Below, piece by piece: positions 26,750 through 36,688 of a DNA stretch of 64,000 nt (its first letter is position 1; every line of letters begins with the position of its first letter). The DNA is from Methanosarcina sp. MTP4 (lineage in GTDB: Archaea > Halobacteriota > Methanosarcinia > Methanosarcinales > Methanosarcinaceae), in contig NZ_CP009505.1 of the NCBI RefSeq assembly GCF_000970045.1, forward strand, positions 558,001 through 622,000, read 5' to 3'. The position numbers and the translations under genes were made by a program. The notes below the pieces were generated by a model. It saw nothing but the letters and a program-made list of their open reading frames with translations, searched no databases and was not told where the DNA came from.

Positions 26750-27946
26750 TTAAGCTATTGTGCTGAGTTTTCTGAACACCCTGGCCTTGAAGTCCATCAA
26801 TGCGGCCATGAAATTCACGCCGGCATCATAGGGGGTCGGGTGTACGCTGAAGTAAGAATGAACATCCCCGTCCCCGAGCCATTTTGTGCACATGTAGTAG
26901 TAGTGGTCCGAGGTCAGCAGGTGTTTCCAGATGTTCAGGAGTTCCGGGTCCCCGGTTTTTTTCACAAAAGGTTCAAGGAGTTTAATCTCTTCAAAACAAC
27001 GTCTTTGCATATCGTTTCCCAACCAGGCGCTGGTGTCGCGTTCCATGTCCGCCCAGGAAATGGTGGAAAAGTCCCCTACATCGATTTCCGCTACCGGAGT
27101 ATATTTTTTCACAACTTCCGAGGGGGTGTCGAAAGTCAAACGAGTCTCTAAGACTTTCTCCGGGAGATTTCTCAGAAACGCAAAGATGCCTGTTTCTTCC
27201 CACTGGTGCTCCCCGAAAGTCTCATAGTCCATAAAAATGTTGATGCAATCTTCCCTGATTCCGGAAGCCCATTGAGCCCATTTTTCCGCAGTCAGGGGGT
27301 AGCCGTCCCACCAGCGGGCCGAAAAACGGTACCCTATATCGTCGCTCAGCTTGTAGTTCCTGACGAGTATCGGTATTCCCGATCCCGTTGCTTCGTACAC
27401 AAAGTTCGGGGACCTCCAGCCGAGCATGTGATCCGCACCTTCCGTAAGGACTGCTTTGTATCCGAGATCCAAGGCAATTTTCCCTATCGTGTTATTGTAA
27501 AGTAGCTCTGTATTCCGGAACACTTCGGGTTTTACTCCGAGAAGGTCTTTCATGAGCCTGCGGTGTTCCCTTATCTCTTCAATAAATTCCGTTTTGTCCT
27601 CAAAAAGGCTTGAGATTGAATGGTAGCAGGTCTCGTCCAGGAACTCCACAGCTCCGGTTTTCGCCATCTGCCTGAAGTCTTCAAGCACATCTTCCTCCCA
27701 GAGTTCGCACTGCTCCAGATGGGTTCCTGTCACCGAAAGGGCGAATTTGAATTCTCCCCTGTGCTCGTCCAGGGCCTCCAGAAGGATCCTGTTGGCAGGC
27801 AGGTAGCATTTTTCTGCCACTCTCTTGAAAATCTCGCGGTCTCCCCTTTCATCGAAATAGCGGAAAAAACCTGTCCTGTCATCGGGCCAGAACCAGCGCA
27901 AGCGAAATGGCTGGTGTATCTGGAAATAAAGGCAAAGGGAGGTCAT
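26750..27946 (-). CDS. glycoside hydrolase family 57 alpha-amylase-type enzyme
   Basis: A cytoplasmic glucan hydrolase of 398 residues. It starts with the GH57 signature LYFQIHQPFRLRW, carries the nucleophile Glu in AVLTEGADHMLGW and the acid Asp in FMDYETFGEHQWEETG. These are the intact catalytic regions 3 and 4 of GH57. The length fits the short archaeal alpha-amylase branch. It follows the second GH57 gene with a 4-bp overlap and precedes the V4R gene, so the four genes form one glycogen-breakdown operon. Confidence 0.93.
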   Translation of the reverse strand: MTSLCLYFQIHQPFRLRWFWPDDRTGFFRYFDERGDREIFKRVAEKCYLPANRILLEALDEHRGEFKFALSVTGTHLEQCELWEEDVLEDFRQMAKTGAVEFLDETCYHSISSLFEDKTEFIEEIREHRRLMKDLLGVKPEVFRNTELLYNNTIGKIALDLGYKAVLTEGADHMLGWRSPNFVYEATGSGIPILVRNYKLSDDIGYRFSARWWDGYPLTAEKWAQWASGIREDCINIFMDYETFGEHQWEETGIFAFLRNLPEKVLETRLTFDTPSEVVKKYTPVAEIDVGDFSTISWADMERDTSAWLGNDMQRRCFEEIKLLEPFVKKTGDPELLNIWKHLLTSDHYYYMCTKWLGDGDVHSYFSVHPTPYDAGVNFMAALMDFKARVFRKLSTIA

Positions 27947-29250
27947 GCTTTCTCCTCCCCGACAGTCCTTTTCTCCTGAATATCTCTCTTCCCTTGACCC
28001 TCACTTTTCTCCTGAATGTCTCTCTCCTCTGGAACGGGACTTTCTTCTGTAACTGTTCTCTTCGCTGTAGCAGTCTTTTTCTCCGGAATTACCCTTTTTT
28101 CCGGAAAATTGCTTTCCTCCAGGACAGCTCGCCTGAAATCCGAGAGTATGGAATAATAGTTAACAGCCTTCTCGTATCCTTCCCTTATATTTTCCCCGGA
28201 TTTCATGGAAAAGAGGATGTCGCCTTGCTGGAGGTAGCCGAAAACCCTCTTCAGTTTTCCGTAGTTCGGGCTTTCTTTCCTTCCTGCCTCTTCAAGTTCT
28301 TCCCCCACCTGTACGAGTTCCCTCAGATAGAGCTGCTGGGCCTTATTCCCGAGAGCATTGTGCATCCCGTAGCGGATAGTCTGCTCGGTTTTCAGGGTGG
28401 GAAGTTTTACGGGCTTAAAGCTCTTTACAACTTCCGAAGGTGTAAGCATGCTGATCCCCCTTTCTTCTAGTTTTTCCGGAAGCTCCCGGATAAAGTCGGC
28501 AACCAAACTCTTTTTCCTGTGGTGGAAATAGAGGCTACTGTAGTTGAAATAAAGTGTAAGGACCTCTCCATCCATGCTGTTTATCCAGTCCGCGAACTTT
28601 TCCGGGATCAGGGGGTAGCCTTCCCAGTCTTTTTCCGAGAAACGGAGTTCGAGGTCTTCACTCAGGTTTATATGCCTGAGCAGGATCGGGAGATCATTTT
28701 CGTAGACATATGCCGGGTCATATCCGTTAGTTAGATTTGAAGAGCCTTCGGAAATAAGGCATTTGAATCCCATTCCCGAAAGTAGCTTTCCCACTTTCCC
28801 GGAAAACAGGAGTTCGGTGTTTACGAAAGTCTCAGGGGCAGCCCCAAGCATTTCCTTGCTTATTTCTCTATGCTTCAACACTTCTTCCCTGAACCAGGTC
28901 GGGTTAGGGTAAAGGGCACTCAGGGAGTGATAGTAACAGTTTCCTGTAAATTCCACGCCTCTACTTTCTCCGAGGTCGCGGAAAGAATCAACAAGTTCCG
29001 GGTCCCACCTGCATTGTTCCAGGAAAAGTCCCGAGAGGTTCAGGGCATACTTGCCTCCCCCTTCTATGGATTCCAGCAGCAGGTCGTTAAGGCGCAACAG
29101 CTCCCTCCCTGTTTCCTGAAACCGCATAAAAATGTGCTCCATATCGAAGTATCGGTTGGGTTCAGGTGTCCCTGAAAAACCTTCTACAGGCCAGTACCAT
29201 TTAGGACTGTAAGGCAAGTGCACCCCCCCGCACACGCATACCGCTTTCAT
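27943..29250 (-). CDS. GH57 paralogue with altered active site and charged tail
   Basis: First gene of the glucan operon, 435 residues from the ATG at 29250 (the frame runs back to 29322 but the family begins at MKAVCVCGGVHLPYSP). It is clearly related to the downstream GH57. The region 3 Glu is kept in CLISEGSSNL. Region 4, MDYETFGEHQ in the neighbour, reads FNYSSLYFHH here, so the catalytic Asp is Asn and the following Glu is Ser. It is probably inactive or altered, perhaps a glucan-binding or regulatory partner. The last 50 or so residues are a charged repetitive tail (EKRVIPEKKTATAKRT...). Confidence 0.85.
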   Translation of the reverse strand: MKAVCVCGGVHLPYSPKWYWPVEGFSGTPEPNRYFDMEHIFMRFQETGRELLRLNDLLLESIEGGGKYALNLSGLFLEQCRWDPELVDSFRDLGESRGVEFTGNCYYHSLSALYPNPTWFREEVLKHREISKEMLGAAPETFVNTELLFSGKVGKLLSGMGFKCLISEGSSNLTNGYDPAYVYENDLPILLRHINLSEDLELRFSEKDWEGYPLIPEKFADWINSMDGEVLTLYFNYSSLYFHHRKKSLVADFIRELPEKLEERGISMLTPSEVVKSFKPVKLPTLKTEQTIRYGMHNALGNKAQQLYLRELVQVGEELEEAGRKESPNYGKLKRVFGYLQQGDILFSMKSGENIREGYEKAVNYYSILSDFRRAVLEESNFPEKRVIPEKKTATAKRTVTEESPVPEERDIQEKSEGQGKRDIQEKRTVGEEKA

Positions 29251-29436
29251 AACATAATCATGATGTACGGTTGAGGTACTAAAACCTATTGTTTCCCCTG
29301 CTGCCGGGTTAGAGGGGGGCAAAAGTCAGGTGCCCTGGATAAAATTAGGAGCAAGCACTGAAAAATGATTCTGGTCAAAATGATTCCGGAAAATGATCCT
29401 GTGGAATACAACCCGGAAAAAACGATCCTTGGCAAA

Positions 29437-29511
29437 ATGATTCTGAAAAATGATTCTGAAAAATGATTCTGAAAAATGATTCTGAAAAATGATTCTGAAA
29501 AATGATTCCGG
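29437..29511. repeat. 13-bp tandem array, 5 copies plus a partial
   Basis: The unit ATGATTCTGAAAA is repeated from 29437. Degenerate relatives (AATGATTCTGG, AATGATTCCGG, AATGATCCTG) precede it from about 29363. It lies between purL and the GH57 operon. Confidence 0.95.
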
Positions 29512-29556
29512 ATAAAAAAGTAAGTTTGCAAAAAATTATGAAATGGGTGATGGGAG

Positions 29557-31704
29557 TTATCCCATCATAAAATCGGTCAGGCTTTTGTATGCTGCAGTGA
29601 GTTCTTCCGGGGAAAGGGATATTTCAAAGTCCTTTCCTTTGATCTCCAGGGCACCCTCGCTGACAGTCCCGATTACGGTGTAGGGCACGTCTTTCAGGAT
29701 TTTCTGGAGAGCTTCCGGCTCGGAAGTGGCAAGGATGGCTCTTGCAGGGGTTTCTGCAAAGAGGAGTTCATCTGCCTGCAGGTCTCCGGAAATTTCGCTC
29801 AGGTCCACTTTCGCCCCGAGGATTTTGCACATCCTGGCAAGGCCTGCTGTAAGCCCTCCAAGGGAGAGGTCATGGGCAGAGCTCAGTTTCCCGCTTTTCA
29901 CAGCCTTGATGACAGCTTCTATTAATCTCGGGGCATTTTCCGGAACTTCCGGAGCTTTTCCGGCTTCCTGGGCTCCGAGGCAGGAGTAGTATTCGGAAGC
30001 TCCCATTTCGGGAGTTGTTTCTCCTACCAGGACAATGCTGTCCCCAGCTTTTGCAAAGAAGCTTGAGGGGAGAGGGGTTTCAAGATCCATCTTCCCTATC
30101 ATTCCGATGGACGGCGTTGGGGGAATTGCGGTTCCCAACTCGTCGCTTTCGTTGTAGAGGGAAACATTTCCTCCCACAACAGGGATCGACAGTTCCCTTG
30201 CCGCGTCTCCGAGGCCCAGGACTGCTTGCTTGAACTGCCAGTAGATTTCCGGGCGTTCGGGGTTTCCAAAGTTCAGGCAGTTTACGATAGCCAGCCCTTC
30301 AGCTCCTTTTACGGCAAGGTTCATGGCGTTTTCGATAATCGCGGTCTTTCCGCCTGCATAGGGGTCAAGGAGAGTTGCCCTGGGCTGGCAGCCGCAGGAA
30401 AGGGCTATTCCTTTCTTGTCGGTGATCCTGAGGACTCCCGAGTCTTCTCCGGGAAGAACCACAGTCCTGAGCTGAACCTGGTGGTCGTACTGCCTGTAGA
30501 TCCATTCCTTTGAGGCTATATTGTAAGAGGAAAGGACTGTCAGGATCGCCTGTTTCAGGTCTGCAGGACTTTCAGGTTTTTTGCCTTCTTCCCGGGCTTC
30601 CGGAGCTTTTGAAGGCCTCTCAAAGGTCGGGGCTCCTTCAGTAAGGAGGTCGACCGGGATGGTGGCAACGGTTTCTCCCCTGAATTCAATTGTGTAGTTC
30701 GGCTCTTCGGTAAGCTCGCCGATAACTGCGCCGTTAAGGTCATACTTCTCGATCAGGGCAAGCACGGCGTCCACATCTTCGGGAGCCACTTCAAAGAGCA
30801 TACGTTCCTGGGACTCTGCAAGCAGGATTTCATAGGCGTTCATGTTGGGTTCGCGCTGGGGTACGGCATCTGCAATGATCCGGGCTCCCAGCTTGCCTTT
30901 GGCAGCCATCTCCGAGCTTGCTCCTCCGAGACCTGCGGCCCCGAGGTCCCTGCAGGACTTTACATAACCCTTTCCGGTGGCTTCAAGGGTCATTTCAATG
31001 ACAAGTTTTTCGGTATACGGGTCGCCTACCTGGACGCTTGGCCTGTCATCGGCTTCAGCAGATTCCGAGAGGTCCCTTGAGGCAAAGGAGGCTCCTCCAA
31101 GCCCGTCCTTTCCAGTGCTTGACCCCGCAAGGACCAGCTTGTTCCCTGCTTTTTTAGCTATGGAAGTTATGACTTCCTCTTCCTTGCAGAGCCCCACGCA
31201 TACCACGTTTACTAGGGGATTTCCGCTGTACTGCCGGTCAAAGAAGGTCTCACCATTAACCACCGGAACTCCGATACAGTTCCCATACCCTGCGATTCCC
31301 TTTATGATCTGTTCAAAGAGGAAGAGGTTTTTCGGGGTGTCAAGGGGGCCGAAGTAGAGCGGGTCCATGAGGGCAATCGGACGGGCTCCCATGGAAATAA
31401 CGTCTCTTACAATGCCTCCAACTCCTGTGGCTGCCCCGTTGTAGGGGTCAACGTAGGACGGGTGGTTGTGGCTTTCCATGGCTATGGAGAGCACGTACCC
31501 GTCTTCGAAATTAATAATCGCAGCGTCGTCTCCCGGGCCGATCAGGACATTTTCGCCCGTGGTGGTGAAGGTCTTCAGGAGGGGGGCGCTTGAACGATAT
31601 GAGCAGTGTTCACTCCACAGGTTTAAAAAACAGCCCTGCTCTACCAGGTTAGGCTCACGCCCAAGTTCTTTTTTTATGATCTTCAGGTCTTCTTCAGGTA
31701 ACAT
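29557..31704 (-). CDS. purL: phosphoribosylformylglycinamidine synthase, large subunit
   Basis: Converts FGAR to FGAM in purine synthesis with PurS and PurQ, which are not in the window. The 715-residue length is that of the small PurL type. Diagnostic features are the catalytic [12 protein letters not shown] with its His, the ATP-binding GPGDDAA, the MESHNHPS motif, the [15 protein letters not shown] segment and a C-terminal AIRS-like half with [10 protein letters not shown]. The gene is single and leftward, with start at 31704. Confidence 0.97.
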   Translation of the reverse strand: MLPEEDLKIIKKELGREPNLVEQGCFLNLWSEHCSYRSSAPLLKTFTTTGENVLIGPGDDAAIINFEDGYVLSIAMESHNHPSYVDPYNGAATGVGGIVRDVISMGARPIALMDPLYFGPLDTPKNLFLFEQIIKGIAGYGNCIGVPVVNGETFFDRQYSGNPLVNVVCVGLCKEEEVITSIAKKAGNKLVLAGSSTGKDGLGGASFASRDLSESAEADDRPSVQVGDPYTEKLVIEMTLEATGKGYVKSCRDLGAAGLGGASSEMAAKGKLGARIIADAVPQREPNMNAYEILLAESQERMLFEVAPEDVDAVLALIEKYDLNGAVIGELTEEPNYTIEFRGETVATIPVDLLTEGAPTFERPSKAPEAREEGKKPESPADLKQAILTVLSSYNIASKEWIYRQYDHQVQLRTVVLPGEDSGVLRITDKKGIALSCGCQPRATLLDPYAGGKTAIIENAMNLAVKGAEGLAIVNCLNFGNPERPEIYWQFKQAVLGLGDAARELSIPVVGGNVSLYNESDELGTAIPPTPSIGMIGKMDLETPLPSSFFAKAGDSIVLVGETTPEMGASEYYSCLGAQEAGKAPEVPENAPRLIEAVIKAVKSGKLSSAHDLSLGGLTAGLARMCKILGAKVDLSEISGDLQADELLFAETPARAILATSEPEALQKILKDVPYTVIGTVSEGALEIKGKDFEISLSPEELTAAYKSLTDFMMG

Positions 31705-32395
31705 TGCCTTGCCTCTGATTCTTAAAGCCTCTTTCGGATGTTCCAGGAATGCCAGGAACCGGGACCTTCCGGGCTGCTGACGGACCGATTCAGGTCTGGT
31801 TTCCGATCCCTTACTAATACTGGCTTCTTTTCCTGGTTCCCTGCAGGTTCGTTTATTAAGGTAACCCGAAAATTGAGGTTTGTTTTTTATAATCTGTCCC
31901 TGAGAATACAGGGTTTTTGATTGGTATTACTAGACTATGCCGTCATAAAGGGACAGGGATTAGATAAAGATTTCTTTGCGCCTGATAGAATGAGTCACGG
32001 ATACCCTGTTGGCTTTAAGAAGAAACCGTTGTCTGTAAAAGCCTGGTGAGACAATGGGTAACTAAACCTTGCCTTCAATAGGTTATGTCCGCCAGCAAAC
32101 CTTGCAGCTAAAAAAGTCTGTAGATCCGGTCGACCAAAATTGTCCGTAAAACCGGTCTCCAGAAAATGTCCGAAGATTCAATCAATATTCAATCAATATT
32201 CAATCAATATTCAATCAATATTCAATCAATATTCAATCAATATTCAATCGATCAAAATTCTCCGTAAAATCAGTGGCCGGAATAAATCTGTAAGGCAAAC
32301 TACCAAAACAGTAACTTTTACCCTGGGTGATAACCGGGCCTCAGGTAAAAAAATAAAAATTGATTTTCTCTGGAGTATATATGATGTTATGATGT
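31705..32395. other. intergenic region with an 11-bp tandem array
   Basis: A 691-bp gap between purL and the winged-helix gene. At 32176-32252 are six perfect copies of ATTCAATCAAT and one degenerate copy. Loose repeats of a phrase like TCCGTAAAACCGG surround it (32030-32290). Frames here are short and without recognisable features, so no gene is called. Confidence 0.6.
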
Positions 32396-32635
32396 TTAGA
32401 TTTGTTGGATAATTTTTTCCACTTTTGCTCCATTTTCGGTCAGGGAGTAATTCTCCTCCTTTTTAGAGACCAGTTCTTTTTCCTCCAGTTCCCTCAGGGT
32501 TTTTTCCATGGCTGGGTATACGATGTGCAGTGTTTTTGCGATGCGTTTCCCTTCCATTTCTCCCTTCGAGGCGAGCAGGGAGAGTACTTTTTGCCGTGCA
32601 TTGCTTCCGTTCACAAAACCTATTAACTCGTTCAT
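32396..32635 (-). CDS. small winged-helix DNA-binding protein
   Basis: A 79-residue transcription factor-like protein with a single winged helix: NARQKVLSLLASKGEMEGKRIAKTL, a recognition helix in YPAMEKTLRELEEKELV, and a wing in KEENYSLTENG. The start ATG at 32635 has GGGAGGTG directly upstream. The open frame extends to 32686 but the extra residues lack family resemblance. The ligand and target are unknown. The region upstream (to 33189) is intergenic. Confidence 0.8.
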   Translation of the reverse strand: MNELIGFVNGSNARQKVLSLLASKGEMEGKRIAKTLHIVYPAMEKTLRELEEKELVSKKEENYSLTENGAKVEKIIQQI

Positions 32636-32686
32636 TGGGCACCTCCCGAATATACCTGATCTTTTTGTCCCATTATTTTTTCCCAC

Positions 32687-33189
32687 AATTTTTATATGGT
32701 CATTTTTATATCTTATAAATGCATATGTTCGTAAATATAATGGACTATATAAATCTATGGAGTTTAAGCTATATTTAGCTTTTCGCCGCTGAAGCGTGTT
32801 TTTTCAAGTGGAAAGACAGTTTTGGTAGATTTTCTTTGCCGGGATGTTTTCTTTTTGTTGCGTAGATTGCTCGTATGATGATGTTTTTTACTTTGCAGAC
32901 AGGTGAAAACACCCGTTAGATCCCCATGTAGCGTTACATAACGTAAAATAACATGATCAATAATATAATATATTGGAGTAAACAATAAAACCATAAAGCT
33001 CCGGTTCAGGTGTTATGCTTTTTGTAGATCTTACAAATTTGTACTCTGTGTGCAAAATTCGGCATAAGAATGCCTGAAAATACCATTAGGCTTTAATACC
33101 TTCATCGATAAGTACTTTACATCCACTCATTAATTTTTAGATGTAATGTACATATATATTTATTACAAATTTGGAGGATATACCAACAA
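32687..33189. promoter_or_regulatory. divergent intergenic region with SUI1 promoter
   Basis: A 500-bp AT-rich gap. A TATA box CATATATATT at 33151-33160 and a GGAGG ribosome site at 33173-33177 precede the SUI1 ATG. No ORF in the remainder is supported. Confidence 0.55.
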
Positions 33190-33498
33190 ATGAGCAGCGG
33201 AATGTGCCCGGTTTGCGGGCTTCCAAATGAACTTTGCATTTGCGAAGAGGTTGCGAAAGAGCAGCAGCGGATCACAGTGAAAGTCAACAGAAGAAGATAT
33301 GGAAAGGAAGTTACGGTTGTAGAGGGTTTCGACGCCAGTGAAATTGACCTTCACGAACTGTCCACTTACCTTAAGTCAAAGTTTGCATGCGGAGGTACCG
33401 TAAAAGGGAATACGGTCGAACTCCAGGGCAACCATCTGGCCCGCATGAAAGATGTACTTATGGAAAAAGGGTTCACTGCTGAACAAATCAAAAATTAA
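33190..33498 (+). CDS. translation initiation factor SUI1 (eIF1 homologue)
   Basis: A 102-residue factor that helps select the start codon on the small ribosomal subunit. It has an N-terminal zinc knuckle ([15 protein letters not shown]), then the SUI1 fold: [36 protein letters not shown] and a C-terminal [13 protein letters not shown]. It has a strong ribosome site and its own TATA box. This is a standard archaeal core gene. It stands alone. Confidence 0.96.
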   Translation: MSSGMCPVCGLPNELCICEEVAKEQQRITVKVNRRRYGKEVTVVEGFDASEIDLHELSTYLKSKFACGGTVKGNTVELQGNHLARMKDVLMEKGFTAEQIKN

Positions 33499-33726
33499 TG
33501 GCTGAATTTTCGCTCTTCAGGGCTAGAGCGGGCCTTCTGATAAAGCAACTTCTCCGATTACCGGAGTTGCACACATATTTTTTATCGGTTTTTTTCGGCA
33601 ACTTGCAGTGCCCTGGTGTTGCAGTAAGGAGAGTTCAGGCTCTTCCAGAAGAACTATTTGAATAAATAATATGCAGTAGTTGGGAATGCCGATATCCGTA
33701 TTTAGCCTGTGTAAGTGAGGTCTCTC

Positions 33727-34092
33727 ATGAAAACAACATGTGAAGTAATGGTACAGAAAGTACTGCCTGCTATCCGGGCTGAACTTTCGCGGGTATTGAT
33801 TTTCGAACATGGCTGCACTCAGCAGGATGTAGCGGAGATTCTGGAGCTTTCACGAGCCGCAGTCTCCCAGTATGTGAGTGAAAAACGTGGAGCTGAGGTT
33901 GATTTCTCGATGGAGACCCAGGGAGAAATCCGGAGGTTTGCAGCAGTTCTCCTGGACAAAGAGTTGTCCTCTCAGGAAAAAATCCAGGGGATGTGCAACG
34001 TATGCAAATTTGTCCAGAAATCCGGCTGGCTGTACAAAAATGCGCCTGGGGTGGAATCCTGTAGCATTTGTGGAGACATTGATTCCGAGTGA
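33727..34092 (+). CDS. HTH protein with C-terminal Cys cluster, coupled to nreA
   Basis: A 121-residue protein. It has a helix-turn-helix in HGCTQQDVAEILELSRAAVSQYVSEKR (about 28-54) and a C-terminal CNVCKFVQK...ESCSICGDIDSE, a pair of CxxC motifs suited to zinc or an Fe-S cluster. This layout is seen in a widespread euryarchaeal predicted-regulator family. The ATG at 33727 follows GTGAGGT. Its last codons lie in the first copy of a 44-bp duplication. The second copy leads into nreA, so the ancestral stop probably overlapped the nreA start. Confidence 0.85.
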   Translation: MKTTCEVMVQKVLPAIRAELSRVLIFEHGCTQQDVAEILELSRAAVSQYVSEKRGAEVDFSMETQGEIRRFAAVLLDKELSSQEKIQGMCNVCKFVQKSGWLYKNAPGVESCSICGDIDSE

Positions 34093-34151
34093 ATGCCAAA
34101 ACCTGTAGCATTTGTGGAGACATTGATTCCGAGTGAATGCCAAAACCTGTA
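34058..34151. repeat. 44-bp tandem duplication at the HTH/nreA junction
   Basis: Positions 34058-34101 and 34102-34145 are identical, and a third copy begins (CCTGTA, 34146-34151) before diverging. Each copy contains GAGTGAATGCC. In the first, the TGA ends the HTH gene. In the second, the GTG overlapping that TGA starts nreA. Confidence 0.97.
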
Positions 34152-35359
34152 TCAAATGCAAAGGTAAGGGTCTGTGCGGGCGTCCTCGATGTCCTATTCT
34201 TGAAAAATTCAAGTCCGTACAGTCAATCTCTTCCGAGATATCCGGAAACTCCGTTTTCGGAGCTTCTCCCCCGGCTCTTTTTGTAGGTAGTTTCGGTTAC
34301 CCCAGGGTATCTGCGGGCCCCCTGATCCCTCCCTCTGCACAAGAGGGGGATTCCCTGCTCCTTGAGGACCCTGCCAGATGGGCGAACATGCAGATAGAGG
34401 ACATCATATCAATGCGTTCCCGCCTGGTAAGGGCAAACACGACCCTCCATGTAAAGGATGCCCGGGGCAAGGAAAATCCTCTTCTGGCAAAGGCGCAGGA
34501 ACTTGCCCTTTCCAAAAACCCCGTGGATACGGAAGCCTGGTTTTTCAAAGCCCCGAAACAGGAGCTTAAATTCGATGCGGTCCACACTCCCATGGGCCCT
34601 TCAGGGCTTGTAAAGAACTTCGAGCTTGCCGAAAACCCAAATGTCCCAAAAAAAGTAGACTATCTCGTCTACGATACCGACGCCCTGGCAAAAGATGCAG
34701 TACTCGAGCTTTACAAAGGTGACGTTTCAGGGGAACAGATAACCCGCCTCTTTTCTATCGGCCTTCTGGGAAAAGAGCGAAAAGTCGTGCCCACCCGCTG
34801 GTCCATCACCGCCGTGGACGACATGGCCGGAAAGGAACTGGCGGACAAAATCCTGGACTACCCCTGGGTTTCCGAAATCACGCTCTTTAGCGGGACCCAT
34901 TTCGGGAACCACTTCGAAATCCTCCTCCTCCCGAGAGTCTATTCTTTCGAACTAATCGAGGCCTGGCTCCCAAAGACTGTCTGGTCCGGAGAATCGAGCT
35001 GGGTAGGGGAAGACAGTGAGGGGCTGGACGGAAAAAAGAAGTATTCTTCTCTGGCAGGAGGTTACTATGCGGCAAGGCTTCCGGTACTTGAGTACCTTGC
35101 AGGGGTCAGAAGGCAGGCTTCGGTCTTCATCCTCAGGGAAATCACTCCCGATTATTGGGCTCCCCTGGGAGTCTGGGTAGTCCGGGAAGGGGTAAAAAAC
35201 GCCCTCAAAAACCCGCCGCAAACCTTTGATTCCCTTGAAGCCGCAGTTTCGGACCTTACAGGAAGGGTACGCACCCCCAGGGACGAATGGATGCAAAAAG
35301 CCAGGATGCTTTCGGATTTCCGCTTCCAGACTACACTGAATTCTTTTTTTAAAATTTAA
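34133..35359 (+). CDS. nreA: NreA-type archaeal DNA repair protein
   Basis: A 408-residue protein of the Nre family, linked in archaea to repair of mitomycin-type damage together with PCNA. It starts at a GTG and opens with a zinc motif, NAKTCIKCKGKGLCGRPRCP, followed by SPPALFVGSFGYPRVSAGPL, both characteristic of the family. It ends FQTTLNSFFKI, a canonical PCNA-interacting peptide (QxxLxxFF). It follows the HTH gene at the 44-bp duplication. The GTG at 34133 is in the second copy. Confidence 0.93.
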   Translation: MNAKTCIKCKGKGLCGRPRCPILEKFKSVQSISSEISGNSVFGASPPALFVGSFGYPRVSAGPLIPPSAQEGDSLLLEDPARWANMQIEDIISMRSRLVRANTTLHVKDARGKENPLLAKAQELALSKNPVDTEAWFFKAPKQELKFDAVHTPMGPSGLVKNFELAENPNVPKKVDYLVYDTDALAKDAVLELYKGDVSGEQITRLFSIGLLGKERKVVPTRWSITAVDDMAGKELADKILDYPWVSEITLFSGTHFGNHFEILLLPRVYSFELIEAWLPKTVWSGESSWVGEDSEGLDGKKKYSSLAGGYYAARLPVLEYLAGVRRQASVFILREITPDYWAPLGVWVVREGVKNALKNPPQTFDSLEAAVSDLTGRVRTPRDEWMQKARMLSDFRFQTTLNSFFKI

Positions 35360-35363
35360 ATTC

Positions 35364-35490
35364 AAAATGTAAACTCAAAATCTGAATTTCAAAATGTAAA
35401 CTCGAAATTTGAATCTCAAAATGTAAACCTGAATTGTAATATTCTGACTGTAAATCCCAAAATGTAATATCCTGACGTTAAAGCCGAAAA
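35364..35490. repeat. degenerate 25-30 bp repeats around AAAATGTAA
   Basis: Five or more imperfect units share the core TCAAAATGTAAA followed by CTCAAAATCTGAATT-like sequence. They lie between convergent nreA and purC. Confidence 0.8.
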
Positions 35491-35584
35491 TGTGAAGTTT
35501 TTCTTTTTCAAGTCCCCTAAAAAATAGTGCTGGTGGATGGGGCATCCACCTAAAAATCAAAAATAAAAATTAGTTTTTTGCACT

Positions 35585-36298
35585 TTATTCGAAGATTTCG
35601 GGGACGATGCGCCGGGCAACTTCTTCGTAAGCCTTTGAAATGTCGCCTTTATCGAACCTGAAGACGTCCTTGTCCATGGACTGTTTTGTTTCTTTGTCCC
35701 AGAAACGGCAGGTGTCACAGGATATTTCGTCGGCAAGGATGATTTCCCCTTTGCTTCTCCCAAACTCGAGTTTGAAGTCGGGGAGCAGGATTCCCCGCTT
35801 GTCCAGATAGGGCACAAGCAGTTCGTTTATCCTGAGGGCAAGCTTCCGAATGGTGGCGATTTCTTCCCGGGTAGCCAGGCCAAGGGCCAGAGCTATGTCG
35901 TCATTGAGCATGGGGTCGCCTAACTCGTCGCTCTTGTAGTCAAAGACCAGGACAGGAGACTCGAAAACAGTGCCTTCTTCTATGGGATATTTCCTTGTAA
36001 TGGAACCTGCGGCAATGTTCCTGACAATAACCTCTATTTTTATAATTTCTACTTTCCGCACCAGCATTTCGATATCGGAAAGCATCTTTATATAGTGGGT
36101 GCTGATCCCGTTTTCTTCCAGCATCTCAAAGAGTTTTTTTGAGATATGGGAGTTGTAATACCCTTTCTTTTCCATTTCCCCTTTCTTTTCTCCGTTGAAG
36201 GCCGTTAGGCTGTTTCTAAATTCGGAGATGAGGACGTCGGGATCATCAGTTGTGTAGATGGTCTTTGCTTTCCCGGAATAGAGCTGTTCTCTTTTCAT
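35585..36298 (-). CDS. purC: SAICAR synthetase
   Basis: Joins CAIR and aspartate in purine synthesis. The 237-residue length is typical. Motifs: [16 protein letters not shown] at the N-terminus, [21 protein letters not shown] with AAGS, and the C-terminal [11 protein letters not shown]. The gene is single, leftward, with start ATG at 36298 and GAGGAT just upstream. Confidence 0.97.
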   Translation of the reverse strand: MKREQLYSGKAKTIYTTDDPDVLISEFRNSLTAFNGEKKGEMEKKGYYNSHISKKLFEMLEENGISTHYIKMLSDIEMLVRKVEIIKIEVIVRNIAAGSITRKYPIEEGTVFESPVLVFDYKSDELGDPMLNDDIALALGLATREEIATIRKLALRINELLVPYLDKRGILLPDFKLEFGRSKGEIILADEISCDTCRFWDKETKQSMDKDVFRFDKGDISKAYEEVARRIVPEIFE

Positions 36299-36688
36299 GA
36301 AGTGATCCTCTCAGGATTATTCTTTATTCCCGGAAACAGAGGGACTTCCGGACAATAATAGAATTTTTAATGAATTTTTATTGGTGATAACAAGATTTGT
36401 CTTTTCAGGAGCGTTTGAAGCATTTTCATATACGAAAAAGTTATTCGAAACGAATGCCTCTGGCTTTTCCCATAAAGATGGAGTAGACGATAATGTCTTT
36501 CTGCTAGATAAATGTATCATCAGGGAGCCGTTTTAAATCCTGTATTCTGTCTGCCGCTTAGTAAATTATATCATGGAAGAAAACCTATTACAGGGTTTAG
36601 CCACTTAAACAAGGACTTCATAACTCACCGCACTTAAGGGCTCAGCACTTGAGAGTGAATTATCCTAAGCACGTAACAGGTAAAAAAC
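36299..36688. other. intergenic region, divergent promoters
   Basis: A 390-bp gap between purC and the AAA ATPase gene. A 67-codon frame on the minus strand has no recognisable features. ATAATTTCTATAG follows the AAA gene start; no clear TATA or repeat is seen. Confidence 0.4.

Noticed and set aside
31705-32395. Search for a tRNA or other RNA gene in the longer gaps
   Set aside because: I found no cloverleaf-like arms or other RNA signature in this or the other large gaps; detection by eye is limited.
34297-34593. Minus-strand frame opposite nreA
   Set aside because: It lies inside nreA and has no motifs.
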